Positions 56,847 to 64,000 of a stretch of DNA of 64,000 bases are shown one piece after another (positions within the stretch are counted from its first letter, which is position 1; each line of letters opens with the position of its first letter). Origin of the DNA: Treponema bryantii NK4A124 (GTDB taxonomy: Bacteria > Spirochaetota > Spirochaetia > Treponematales > Treponemataceae). Location of the stretch: the NCBI RefSeq assembly GCF_000421345.1, contig NZ_ATWV01000005.1, forward strand, positions 124,001-188,000, in the 5' to 3' direction. The notes beneath the pieces were generated by a model, which was given only the letters and a program-made list of their open reading frames with translations, was not told where the DNA came from and did no database searches. Position numbers and translations under genes: made by a program.

Positions 56847-57364
56847 TATTTTTCTATCTCCTTAAGACGGGCATCGCAGGCTGCTTCTCCTTTTTTATTT
56901 CCAAGTACAGAATAGGTGTCGCGCAGGTTGTAGATTGCATCTGTATAATAAGGATTAATGGATACTGCCTGTTCAAAATAACTGGAAGCTTCTTCGTAAT
57001 TTTCTGACTGGAAATCTGAAACGCCCAGAAGATTCCACATATGAGGGTTAAGAGGATTAAGATCTAGGGAGTCCATGCAAATCTGCTGTACCTTTGACAG
57101 TTTTTTCTGCATAAGGCAGATAGTTGCAAAGGTTTCGGCAACATCTTCTTTTTCTGGTGCCATACGGAAGGCTGTTTCCAGGGCGTTTTCTGCTTCGCAA
57201 AGGTCTCCTGCGTCGCGGTAAGTAACACCAAGATTATACCAGAGAAGATAGTTTTCCTTGTCTATTACAATAGCACGCTTAAAGCAGGCGATTGCTTCGG
57301 TGTAGGCACCGTCTGAAGCGAGGATTATAGCCTGATTATTAAGTGTATCTGATCTTTCTATCAT
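56846..57364 (-). CDS. TPR-repeat protein
   Basis: 172 residues, four to five tetratricopeptide repeats and little else (SDGAYTEAIACFKRAIVIDKENYLLWYNLGVTYRDAGDLCEAENALETAFRMAP, NPLNPHMWNLLGVSDFQSENYEEASSYFEQAVSINP). No signal peptide, so a cytoplasmic scaffold. Its start overlaps the end of the polyprenyl synthetase gene by 4 bp. Confidence 0.85.
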   Translation of the reverse strand: MIERSDTLNNQAIILASDGAYTEAIACFKRAIVIDKENYLLWYNLGVTYRDAGDLCEAENALETAFRMAPEKEDVAETFATICLMQKKLSKVQQICMDSLDLNPLNPHMWNLLGVSDFQSENYEEASSYFEQAVSINPYYTDAIYNLRDTYSVLGNKKGEAACDARLKEIEK

Positions 57365-58422
57365 CTGAAATTCTCCGGTATCATAGAAATAAAGAGATCC
57401 TGTATTTCTTTTGAATTAAAGCGCTCACAACTTTGCTGAATGAGATTTTTTCCCTGTTCTGCTGCCTTTTCAATGCAGTTGCTTTCTTTTAACAGTGCAA
57501 TGCATTCTTCTACGGCTGGGGAATCAATTCCGTTAGAGGCAGCTGTCTTCATGTATTCTGCAATTTTGGCCTTATCAGCAGGGCGGAGGGAAGAATGAAT
57601 AAGGACAGGAAGGCTTTTTTTGCCTTCTACAATGTCGTCTCCGCGCTTTTTTCCTGGATTTCCTGTTGTAAGATTAATTACATCATCAATAATCTGAAAG
57701 CCAATTCCTATATCTGCGGCAATACTACCGAAATTTTCGGCTTCCGCAGCTGAAAGTCCGCCTGCTATGCAGCCAAGTTTTGCAGCGAGACTTGCCAGAG
57801 TTCCAGTCTTGCATTTTACCATTGCAAGGTATTCTTCTTGAGGAGGGAATACATCCGGATTACGGTGCCAGAAAATATCCATTGCCTGACCAAGGTGAAG
57901 GCGGCGCAGTTCATTAGTATAGGTTTTGTAGAGTTCAAGCTTGAGGCTGTCCGGGGCATTTAACTGATTAATGCAAACAGGTGCTTCAAAATAGAGCCAG
58001 GAGCCTGCATTAAGGGCTGTATCAAGTCCATAAGTGATGTGGGCTGCAGGTTTACCGCGGCGAAGGTCTGCATTATCTTCAATATCATCATGAATGAGAC
58101 TTGCGGTATGAACAAACTCTACGAGAGGAGTTATGCTGTAGGTTTCTTCTTCTGAGAGGGCAGGAGAGCCGCCTTTAGAGGCAGATTTTTCCTTTGCCAT
58201 TTTATAGCAGAGCATCATAAGAAGGGGACGCCAGCGTTTACCACCAAGGCTTACAAGAGCCCGGTTAGGTTCAATGAGTTTGTTTATATATTCTGCAGTG
58301 GCACCAGCTGGCAGGCTGCCAAAGGAATCTGGTGTCCAGCCTTCTGATGTGGCTGTCTGCGGAAGTGCCTTATTGAGAGATTTTTCTATATTTTCGAGTA
58401 TCTGTTTAAAGTCCTTATTCAT
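57361..58422 (-). CDS. Polyprenyl (isoprenyl) diphosphate synthase
   Basis: 353 residues. Condenses isopentenyl diphosphate units to polyprenyl diphosphates for quinone or cell-wall lipid carrier synthesis. First Asp-rich motif HDDIEDNADLRRGKPAAH, second FQIIDDVINLTTGNPGKKRGDDIVEGKKSLPVL. Chain length cannot be read from sequence. The ATG at 58422 (MNKDFKQILENIEKSL) is preferred; a longer frame runs into the DnaA-box region. The promoter TTGTCT-17-TATACT lies at 58462-58434, leaving only a few bases of leader. Confidence 0.9.
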   Translation of the reverse strand: MNKDFKQILENIEKSLNKALPQTATSEGWTPDSFGSLPAGATAEYINKLIEPNRALVSLGGKRWRPLLMMLCYKMAKEKSASKGGSPALSEEETYSITPLVEFVHTASLIHDDIEDNADLRRGKPAAHITYGLDTALNAGSWLYFEAPVCINQLNAPDSLKLELYKTYTNELRRLHLGQAMDIFWHRNPDVFPPQEEYLAMVKCKTGTLASLAAKLGCIAGGLSAAEAENFGSIAADIGIGFQIIDDVINLTTGNPGKKRGDDIVEGKKSLPVLIHSSLRPADKAKIAEYMKTAASNGIDSPAVEECIALLKESNCIEKAAEQGKNLIQQSCERFNSKEIQDLFISMIPENFR

Positions 58423-58433
58423 ATCTATATTAA

Positions 58434-58462
58434 AGTATATAGAAGAATCAGAAAAAAGACAA
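58434..58462 (-). promoter_or_regulatory. Promoter of the polyprenyl synthetase operon
   Basis: Minus strand TTGTCT (58462-58457), 17 bp, TATACT (58439-58434), 11 nt to the ATG at 58422. Confidence 0.6.
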
Positions 58463-58480
58463 ATAAAAGAAATAACCTGG

Positions 58481-58746
58481 AAACCCACAGTACATAACAT
58501 TTTACCCACAAGTTACCCACAATTTAAAAATCTTTGTGGGTCAAAATGACATGTCAATAGGGTTTTTAAAAAAAATTACGAAATTTTACGAAAATTTATA
58601 AAACCTTTGTAATTTCTTGTAATACAAGGAATTACATTGTGTAATAAAATTTGACTTTGTTTTTTACTTGTTATTTAATTAAAAAAACTTAAATTTTAGA
58701 TGGAAATTAACAGAATAAATGACAATTTATCCACAGTTTATCCACA
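58481..58746. other. Origin-like region: DnaA-box clusters flanking a very AT-rich stretch
   Basis: Consensus DnaA boxes TTATCCACA at 58727-58735 and 58738-58746. Variant boxes TTACCCACA at 58502-58510 and 58513-58521, and a reverse TGACCCACA at 58535-58543. Both pairs have an 11-bp period. AAACCCACA at 58481 is a weaker match. Between them, 58556-58720 is almost entirely A/T. No gene fits here. dnaA and dnaN are not in the window, so this may be oriC or a DnaA-binding regulatory site. Confidence 0.55.
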
Positions 58747-58767
58747 TCCTAAAATCGAAGAATCGTT

Positions 58768-58800
58768 AAAAAAAAAGGACTGGCTTAAAAACCAGTCCTT
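58768..58800 (-). terminator. Terminator of the STAS-domain gene
   Basis: On the minus strand AAGGACTGG, 8-nt loop, CCAGTCCTT, then a T run. Confidence 0.88.
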
Positions 58801-58824
58801 TGTAAATCACTGTTATACAGTACT

Positions 58825-59376
58825 TTAGCCCAGAGAAACTTCTCCGTTCTCGTTAATAGCGAGAATTGAACGACAGCCTGAACAGCGGAATCGGCCAGAC
58901 TTGGTAGCTCGAAGCTTTTTATTGCATACAAGGCATGAAATAACGAGAGGGAATACAGAATTGCTTGATGTAGTTCCACCATTGTTAAAGTATGCAATAG
59001 CTTCATCTGCAGTACTCTTAATGTTGAAGAACTGAGAGAAGCCAAGCAGCTGGAATACTTCGTATACCTTTGGCTGAATTTCAAGAAGAATTACGTCTCC
59101 ACCCTTTGGTTTTACAACCTTAAGAAAAACGGTAAAAGAACCAATTCCAGTTGATGATACATAGTTCAATGATGAACAGTTAAAAATTAAGTTGATAAAC
59201 CCAGCATCCATTACTTTTTGAATCTGCTTCTGGAAAAAGCTTGAATTGTAGGTATCAATGTATCCACTAAGATAGATAAACATTCCGTGTGGTACACCTT
59301 CAGCTTTTCTCAAAGAGATTGTAAGACTGTCGTCCTTATCGTTGTCGAATCCTGGAATAATTGCATTATTATCCAT
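58825..59376 (-). CDS. STAS-domain (anti-anti-sigma-like) protein with a C-terminal zinc ribbon
   Basis: 183 residues. The STAS domain (about 15-125) has MFIYLSGYIDTYNSSFFQKQIQKVM and the phosphorylatable Ser in LNYVSSTGIGSFTVFLK (Ser74/75), as in SpoIIAA/RsbV. The tail has CLVC...CSGC, two CxxC pairs that would bind zinc, an unusual addition. It could act in a partner-switching sigma-factor or motility control system. A consensus promoter TTGACA-18-TATAAT lies upstream, with an inverted-repeat site beyond the -35. AGGA precedes the ATG. Confidence 0.88.
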   Translation of the reverse strand: MDNNAIIPGFDNDKDDSLTISLRKAEGVPHGMFIYLSGYIDTYNSSFFQKQIQKVMDAGFINLIFNCSSLNYVSSTGIGSFTVFLKVVKPKGGDVILLEIQPKVYEVFQLLGFSQFFNIKSTADEAIAYFNNGGTTSSNSVFPLVISCLVCNKKLRATKSGRFRCSGCRSILAINENGEVSLG

Positions 59377-59394
59377 ATTTAGTCCTATTACTAT

Positions 59395-59424
59395 ATTATA
59401 TCTAAGAAATGTCTTTTATGTCAA
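59395..59424 (-). promoter_or_regulatory. Promoter of the STAS gene
   Basis: Minus strand TTGACA (59424-59419), 18 bp, TATAAT (59400-59395). Confidence 0.75.
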
Positions 59425-59427
59425 ACT

Positions 59428-59500
59428 TATTATCGGCATATAATCATTTTTTCTGCAAACTTTTTATATAGTAAAAAATATTATTTTTTTGCCGATAATA
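59428..59500. promoter_or_regulatory. Paired inverted 10-bp sites in the STAS/membrane-protein divergent promoter
   Basis: TATTATCGGC (59428-59437) and its exact reverse complement GCCGATAATA (59491-59500), centres 63 bp apart (six helical turns). The first abuts the STAS -35. The second lies just upstream of TATAAT (59506-59511) of the plus-strand gene. It is a possible binding site pair for one regulator. Confidence 0.5.
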
Positions 59501-59530
59501 TAGTGTATAATAACGCTGTAAAGGACAAAT

Positions 59531-60502
59531 ATGAAAAAAGCATTAAAATTAGCCTTAATTTATTTGATTGTACTTATAGTGGGAACAATTGCGGGAACTA
59601 TATTATATTCATTTTATTTAAATCTGCTTGGATTCATTGCGGGCAGAGATATTATTTTCTTTAAGGATGAAGAGTTATTTAAGTCGCTTTTTTATGTATT
59701 GTTCTGTATGCAGGTTTTCATCCTTCCTTTGATTTCTTACTATAGGATACGAAGACCCGGCGGAACGCTGCAGCTGATTGTATATATCATTCTCTGTCTT
59801 TTGACCTGGGCTGTTCTTATGCCGGCTTCAATAAAGCTAAGAGACTTCTGTAATAAAAAGATTTCTTTTGAAAATAAAACAGAATATCTTTCACCGGATT
59901 ATTTCCGTAAGGTAGATAACGACGTTTATTATTTTACAAGAGACTTTAATGTAAATGTTTCGGAAAGGGCTGCAGAAGCACCTGCTGTCATTATTGATAC
60001 TTCAGAAAATGGTGGAGTGGAGTATAAGCCTGTTGCAGATTATCCAAGTCTTGCCCTTAACAGAAAAGCAGCTCCTTTCCGTGAGATTCAGTTGAAGAAT
60101 ATCTTTGGAGAAGATGAAAGTCCTGTTCCTATAGATTTTAAACTTCTTTATTCTATGATCAGCGGGGCATATTTTGGTGGTCTTGCTCATCTGCTTACAT
60201 TGATTTCATTTATACTTCTTTTATGTTCTGTATATGGAATTACTAATTTCTTTGAATGGCGACTTTTAAATGCGGTTATGCTTTTTATTACAACTGCTTT
60301 AATTTTGTGTCTTAATTCTTTGTATTTTGCTCCTCAGTTTGATGCAATAAAAGCACGAATTATGAGTAACGGATTTTTCAGAGCCTTTGGTGGAATAGTA
60401 AGTGAACCAGTTCTTTTTATACTCAACTGTCTTATTGCTGTAATTTTTATTACCAGTGGTATTATTAAATACGTGGTTCGTAATCATGTTAAAAAAGGCT
60501 AA
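59531..60502 (+). CDS. Membrane protein, unknown function
   Basis: 323 residues. Transmembrane segments near 6-28, 50-70, 82-100, 205-230, 238-258 and 285-312. A polar domain lies between the third and fourth (about 105-195: IKLRDFCNKKISFENKTEYLSPDYFRKVDNDVYYFTRDF). No family recognised. AAAGGAC precedes the ATG. It is followed after 15 bp by a larger membrane protein, so the two probably work together. Confidence 0.7.
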   Translation: MKKALKLALIYLIVLIVGTIAGTILYSFYLNLLGFIAGRDIIFFKDEELFKSLFYVLFCMQVFILPLISYYRIRRPGGTLQLIVYIILCLLTWAVLMPASIKLRDFCNKKISFENKTEYLSPDYFRKVDNDVYYFTRDFNVNVSERAAEAPAVIIDTSENGGVEYKPVADYPSLALNRKAAPFREIQLKNIFGEDESPVPIDFKLLYSMISGAYFGGLAHLLTLISFILLLCSVYGITNFFEWRLLNAVMLFITTALILCLNSLYFAPQFDAIKARIMSNGFFRAFGGIVSEPVLFILNCLIAVIFITSGIIKYVVRNHVKKG

Positions 60503-60517
60503 CAGGGGAAGGGGTAT

Positions 60518-62353
60518 ATGAAAAAAATAATCGGTATTCTTTCAATATTTATAGCAATAGGTTTAGTAGTAAGCCTTGTTGTCGGCTTTATGAGTAATAT
60601 TCCTTCTGAGGTTCCTGAGGCTTCTGTTTTTGTTTATAAACTTATGACAAGTCTGCAGAACTTTGGCAGATATATTCCAGGAGTCGCTATTACTGGATTT
60701 GTCGTAAGCTGCTCGGTTCACTTTGGCCGTAATGCAGAAGGAAGTACAGAGCGTTTTTCTAAAGCAATGATGGATCGTTTTAAGATTGTAATGATTATAG
60801 CAATTGCTTTAGCCTTCCTTCTTACAATCTGTACAGAAGTAATGGTTCTCCTGACCGCAAACAAAAAAGCTTCAATCATAAACCGCCCTAAGATTGTTAA
60901 TGATTATATAAATGTTGGTAACAAGCTTTTTGATAACGGCTACTATGAGCGTGCAATGAATTATGCAGATGCAGCTCTTAAATTGAGTCCTAACGAGAAA
61001 AAGGCTCTTAACTTACGCGACAGGGCAGATGTTGAGATTAACCGTGCCCGTACATCAAATCTCCGTTTTAAGCTTTATGAATCAGTAGAAGAAGCAGAGA
61101 AAGTTGACAGGGTAGTTATAGACGCAGCTCAGATTAACGAGGTATATCAGCTCTATCTTAAAGCCCAGGAAGCTTTTGAAAAAAAAGAATGGTTTAATGC
61201 TCACTATTATTCTGAGCTGGGTATCAAGCTTGCGACTCCTAAGGATCCTAATCTGGAAGAACTGAAAAAGATGTCGACAGCAGCCTGGAATAATCTTACT
61301 GAATATCATAATCTTGCAAAAACAGAGGGACAGTTGACTTTTGAAAGAAAGTATGAAGGTTATCTTGCCCTGGTTCAGAAGGATGATCTTAAGGCCTATT
61401 ATATTTTCCGCGAGCTTTATCAGTCGTCCCGCGAAATGCAGTCGGACCCTGATGTAGTTTTTTATCTTGAGATTGCTGAAAACAGAATTAATGAACGCAG
61501 TTTCTTTGTTGATGAGACTTTTGAACTTAAGAGCTTTGAAAGCGCAAATGATGTTTATTTCGCTTACGAATATGCAGACGGCTCCCGCGATATAGTTTAC
61601 TTTAAGGGAATGGCAACTGTTGCTTCTACCGGAAATTCAATTCAGTATCTTCGTGCCCTTACAATTCTTTCTGTGAGCCGGGCAGGGGAAGTTTTCAGAA
61701 CCATGACTGTTCCTTACGCAAAGGTTCTTCCTGTTTCTGTTAAAACCCTTACACCTACAACTAAACAGCTTATGGGAATTGATGACAGCATTGATTGTGT
61801 TCCTTACATCATGCTTAAGTCTGTGGGCCGGGATTCACCGGATATTCATCATGAGCCGCTTTATACCTACCAGAATGGTGAAACTGCAACTACCCCTGAG
61901 TATATGCTGCTTTCTATTCCTTATGATGATTTTCTCCTGCTGGAAAAATCAACTTCTACACCGGAATCCATGCCTTTACCTTCTTTGATTAAGCTTGTAC
62001 GCATGGCAGCAAATTACGGCTTCTGTACCGAGGTATACGGACAGGCCTTAATGAACAGACTTTATTATCCTTTATGGATTTTAGTACTCTTTGTACTACT
62101 TGCATGCTTTGGCTGGAATAACAGAATTGGAGCAACTCAGTACTTTAAGTTTTCATGGGCCTTTGCCTTTATTCCATTCATTCTTATTTCAATGCTTTTT
62201 TATAAGATGATTATGTTCCTCTTCCGTCTCATAAATTACGTTATGTTAGGTGGACTTGGAATTTCGGGCGGTATGATAACAGGTCTTGTGATTTACATTG
62301 TTGCCTTGATTGCTGCTTCAGTTTTGTTTGTTTCGAGAAAGTCCACGATATAA
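60518..62353 (+). CDS. Membrane protein with a central TPR region, unknown function
   Basis: 611 residues. Three N-terminal transmembrane segments (about 5-27, 45-68, 85-108). A soluble part begins with TPR-like repeats (VNDYINVGNKLFDNGYYERAMNYADAALKLSPNEKKALNLRDRADVEINRAR, LYLKAQEAFEKKEWFNAHYYSELGIKL). Several C-terminal segments start from YYPLWILVLFVLLACFGW. It looks like a treponemal envelope protein; I know no function. GGGGAAGGGG precedes the ATG. The stop lies 2 nt before a family B repeat pair. Confidence 0.72.
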   Translation: MKKIIGILSIFIAIGLVVSLVVGFMSNIPSEVPEASVFVYKLMTSLQNFGRYIPGVAITGFVVSCSVHFGRNAEGSTERFSKAMMDRFKIVMIIAIALAFLLTICTEVMVLLTANKKASIINRPKIVNDYINVGNKLFDNGYYERAMNYADAALKLSPNEKKALNLRDRADVEINRARTSNLRFKLYESVEEAEKVDRVVIDAAQINEVYQLYLKAQEAFEKKEWFNAHYYSELGIKLATPKDPNLEELKKMSTAAWNNLTEYHNLAKTEGQLTFERKYEGYLALVQKDDLKAYYIFRELYQSSREMQSDPDVVFYLEIAENRINERSFFVDETFELKSFESANDVYFAYEYADGSRDIVYFKGMATVASTGNSIQYLRALTILSVSRAGEVFRTMTVPYAKVLPVSVKTLTPTTKQLMGIDDSIDCVPYIMLKSVGRDSPDIHHEPLYTYQNGETATTPEYMLLSIPYDDFLLLEKSTSTPESMPLPSLIKLVRMAANYGFCTEVYGQALMNRLYYPLWILVLFVLLACFGWNNRIGATQYFKFSWAFAFIPFILISMLFYKMIMFLFRLINYVMLGGLGISGGMITGLVIYIVALIAASVLFVSRKSTI

Positions 62354-62354
62354 T

Positions 62355-62384
62355 GGATTGCCACGCCTTCGGCTCGCAATGATG
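62355..62384 (-). repeat. Palindromic repeat family B, copy 8
   Basis: GGATTGCCACGCCTTCGG then CTCGCAATGATG. Paired head-to-head with copy 9 between convergent genes. Confidence 0.8.
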
Positions 62385-62398
62385 GGGTACATTGAATG

Positions 62399-62432
62399 TC
62401 ATTGCGAGGAGCGTCAGCGACGTGGCAATCTA
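62399..62432 (+). repeat. Palindromic repeat family B, copy 9 (contains the coaE stop)
   Basis: TCATTGCGAGGAGCGTCAGC then GACGTGGCAATCTA. Its last three bases CTA are the TAG stop of coaE on the minus strand. Confidence 0.8.
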
Positions 62433-62975
62433 TTTGTTATTAATAATCTCAAGTGGTATTTTTGTTTTCTGATACTCTTTCAGCAGATTGCGCTGGGCGT
62501 GGAAGCGGCGGAGAATCTGTCTTAGAGGCAGATGGTCGCGGCGGCGGGCACGGCGCAGGCGGGTGAGCAGGGGCGCCGTTACAAAAATGATTTTTTCGCA
62601 GCGGGCTAAAAGCTCAGGTGTTTTATAGAGAACCGTTGCGTTGATAATTGTTTTATCGTGGCCGTCTATAAAGTTTTCTATCTGTTTTGTGATAATCGGG
62701 TAAACAATTGATTCCTGAATTGCCAGGAGCTCCGGAAAAGAGAAGAGCAGACTTCCCAGAGCCTTGCGGTCAATACTACCGTCCGGGTGTGTCAGTTTGA
62801 TATTCTGGGACTCTGCGTAGGGGATAAAGGTTTTGAGGATTTTATCTTTTACCAGCTCAATTGCGTCGTGAACGAGGATGTCTGCATCTACGGCAGCCCA
62901 GCCTTCTTCCTTGAGTTGATTACAGATGTAGTTTTTGCCGGCTGCCATGGGGCCGACAACTGCGATGATACTCAT
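62430..62975 (-). CDS. coaE: Dephospho-CoA kinase
   Basis: Last step of coenzyme A synthesis: phosphorylates the 3'-OH of dephospho-CoA. 181 residues, slightly short (about 200 usual). P-loop VVGPMAAGKNYIC, with Asn where Ser/Thr is usual after GK. Also AAVDADILVHDAI, DRKALGSLLFS and the arginine-rich lid LLTRLRRARRRDHLPL. Start ATG overlaps the polA stop, so the two genes are coupled. Confidence 0.88.
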   Translation of the reverse strand: MSIIAVVGPMAAGKNYICNQLKEEGWAAVDADILVHDAIELVKDKILKTFIPYAESQNIKLTHPDGSIDRKALGSLLFSFPELLAIQESIVYPIITKQIENFIDGHDKTIINATVLYKTPELLARCEKIIFVTAPLLTRLRRARRRDHLPLRQILRRFHAQRNLLKEYQKTKIPLEIINNK

Positions 62976-64000
62976 TAATGGAATTCTCCCCAGTTTTTAC
63001 CGTATTCAATGCTTACACGCAGAGGAACATTGAGTTTTACTGCGTTTTCCATTTTATCTTTGATGAGGGCGATTGTTGCGTCGATTGTTGACTGGTCGTC
63101 CGGGCATTCGAAAATAAGTTCGTCGTGAACCTGGAGCAGGAGGCGGGCAGGAGATTTTTTCTTTGCCAGGGCCTCGCTTACTGAAAGCATTGCAGTTTTT
63201 ACTATGTCTGCGGCAGAGCCCTGAACAGGAGTGTTTACGGCAATGCGTTCGGCTGCGGCTTTTTCCAGCTTGTTGCGGCTGTTGATGTTCATGATAGGGC
63301 GGCGACGGCCGAAGAGGGTTTCTACCCAGCCGGTCTCTTCTGCCTTTTTGATTGTGTCTTTGATAAAGGCGTCTACGTTTGCGTACTGCGCAAAGTAGTT
63401 TTCGATGAACTGAGATGCCTGTGTGCGGCTTATGCCGAGGTCGCGGGCCAGTCGGAAGGCAGACATTCCGTAGATTACGCCGAAGTTGATTGTTTTTGCT
63501 GTGCGGCGCATTTCAGGTGTGACGTCATCCGGGCTAACTCCGTAGATGAGGGCGGCGGTGGCCTTGTGTACGTCTGTGCCGTCTATGAAGGACTGGCTCA
63601 TATTTTTGTCGGCAGAAAGGTGGGCAAGAACAACAAGTTCAATCTGAGAATAGTCTGCTGAAATGAGGACTTTTCCTTCCGGCGCGGTAAAGGCTGAGCG
63701 GATGCGGCGGCCGGCTTCGTTTCGGACAGGGATGTTCTGCAGGTTTGGGTCGCGGCAGGAAAGGCGGCCGGTAGCGGTTCCGGTCTGTACGAAATCTGTG
63801 TGGATGCGGCCCTGGTCGTCTGTAAGCTTTGGCAGAGTTTCTACATAGGTTGATTTAAGCTTTGCCATTTCGCGGTAGTCGAGAATCATGCGGGGAACAG
63901 GATCTTCGAAGGCAAGTTCTTCGAGGACGCTTGTGTCGGTTGAGTAGCCGGTTTTTGTTTTTTTGCCTGCTTTGAGGCCACGTTCTTCAAAGAGAACTGT
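62975..64000 (-). CDS. polA: DNA polymerase I, C-terminal part (5' end outside window)
   Basis: The last 341 residues of the polymerase domain are present; the frame is open to the window edge. Motif A LISADYSQIELVVLAHLS, motif B RRTAKTINFGVIYGMSAF (O-helix with catalytic Lys), motif C LLLQVHDELIFECP. DPNLQNIPVRNEAGRRIRSAF and NTPVQGSAADIVKTAML are typical family A segments. Acts in repair and Okazaki-fragment maturation. Whether the 5'- and 3'-nuclease domains are present cannot be seen. Confidence 0.96.
   Translation of the reverse strand, partial: TVLFEERGLKAGKKTKTGYSTDTSVLEELAFEDPVPRMILDYREMAKLKSTYVETLPKLTDDQGRIHTDFVQTGTATGRLSCRDPNLQNIPVRNEAGRRIRSAFTAPEGKVLISADYSQIELVVLAHLSADKNMSQSFIDGTDVHKATAALIYGVSPDDVTPEMRRTAKTINFGVIYGMSAFRLARDLGISRTQASQFIENYFAQYANVDAFIKDTIKKAEETGWVETLFGRRRPIMNINSRNKLEKAAAERIAVNTPVQGSAADIVKTAMLSVSEALAKKKSPARLLLQVHDELIFECPDDQSTIDATIALIKDKMENAVKLNVPLRVSIEYGKNWGEFH

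Overview
The window looks like chromosome of a gut or rumen Treponema (Spirochaetes). The basis is a class I lysyl-tRNA synthetase, an EF-G with the spirochaete/mitochondrial-type G-domain sequence, many lipoproteins and outer-membrane barrels, CheR/CheB and an MCP, a DUF5312-like protein, an LplB/LplC/YtcQ-type sugar transporter, and a plant-polysaccharide gene set. The genus is inferred from gene content and is not proven by a marker gene.

Layout. 0-2.7 kb: end of a TatD-like gene, then ilvB behind a Val/Leu leader peptide and a classical transcription attenuator. 2.7-7.1 kb: a RarA fusion protein and two envelope proteins. 7.1-13.1 kb: folD-folE2, a LacI regulator, miaB, a LapA-like protein and a SPOR protein. 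13.3-15.0 kb: ettA. 15.2-27.3 kb: a xylan/cellulose locus with a GH5 endoglucanase lipoprotein, a GH1 beta-glucosidase, a carboxylesterase, a three-gene ABC sugar importer, an AraC regulator and two GH43 enzymes. 27.4-31.2 kb: lysS and an MCP. 31.2-35.1 kb: a divergent, partly decayed BMP-type nucleoside ABC transporter. 35.3-43.2 kb: MarR, membrane proteins and lipoproteins, a RecA/KaiC-like ATPase, fusA, an outer-membrane protein and a second SPOR protein. 43.4-46.7 kb: metNI and a DUF5312-like gene. 46.8-51.1 kb: a barrel protein and a 1,044-residue Ig-repeat/OmpA protein. 51-54.4 kb: MTHFS, tRNA-Asn, a flavin reductase, eda and kdgK. 54.4-59.4 kb: cheR-cheB, a polyprenyl synthetase operon, an origin-like DnaA-box cluster and a STAS protein. 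59.5-64 kb: two membrane proteins, coaE and a truncated polA.

How the genes work together. The GH5 lipoprotein would cut glucan outside the cell. The ABC importer brings in oligosaccharides, and GH1, the esterase and the GH43 enzymes (probably cytoplasmic) finish the job. Shared AAACGTTT-type operators sit in front of the transporter and the GH43 genes. eda and kdgK convert keto-deoxy-gluconate from uronic acids to pyruvate and glyceraldehyde-3-phosphate.

The most unusual content is non-coding: (1) the ilvB attenuator; (2) three copies of a long hairpin whose apex carries an almost invariant 20-nt sequence; (3) two copies of a three-way-junction repeat with compensatory changes; (4) at least ten copies of one palindromic repeat and nine of another, often paired and sometimes supplying stop codons; (5) many genes whose consensus promoter ends 6-8 nt before the ATG, implying leaderless mRNAs; (6) two inverted repeats with a promoter element in the loop and the translation start in the 3' arm. 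No CRISPR array, phage, transposase or rRNA was seen.
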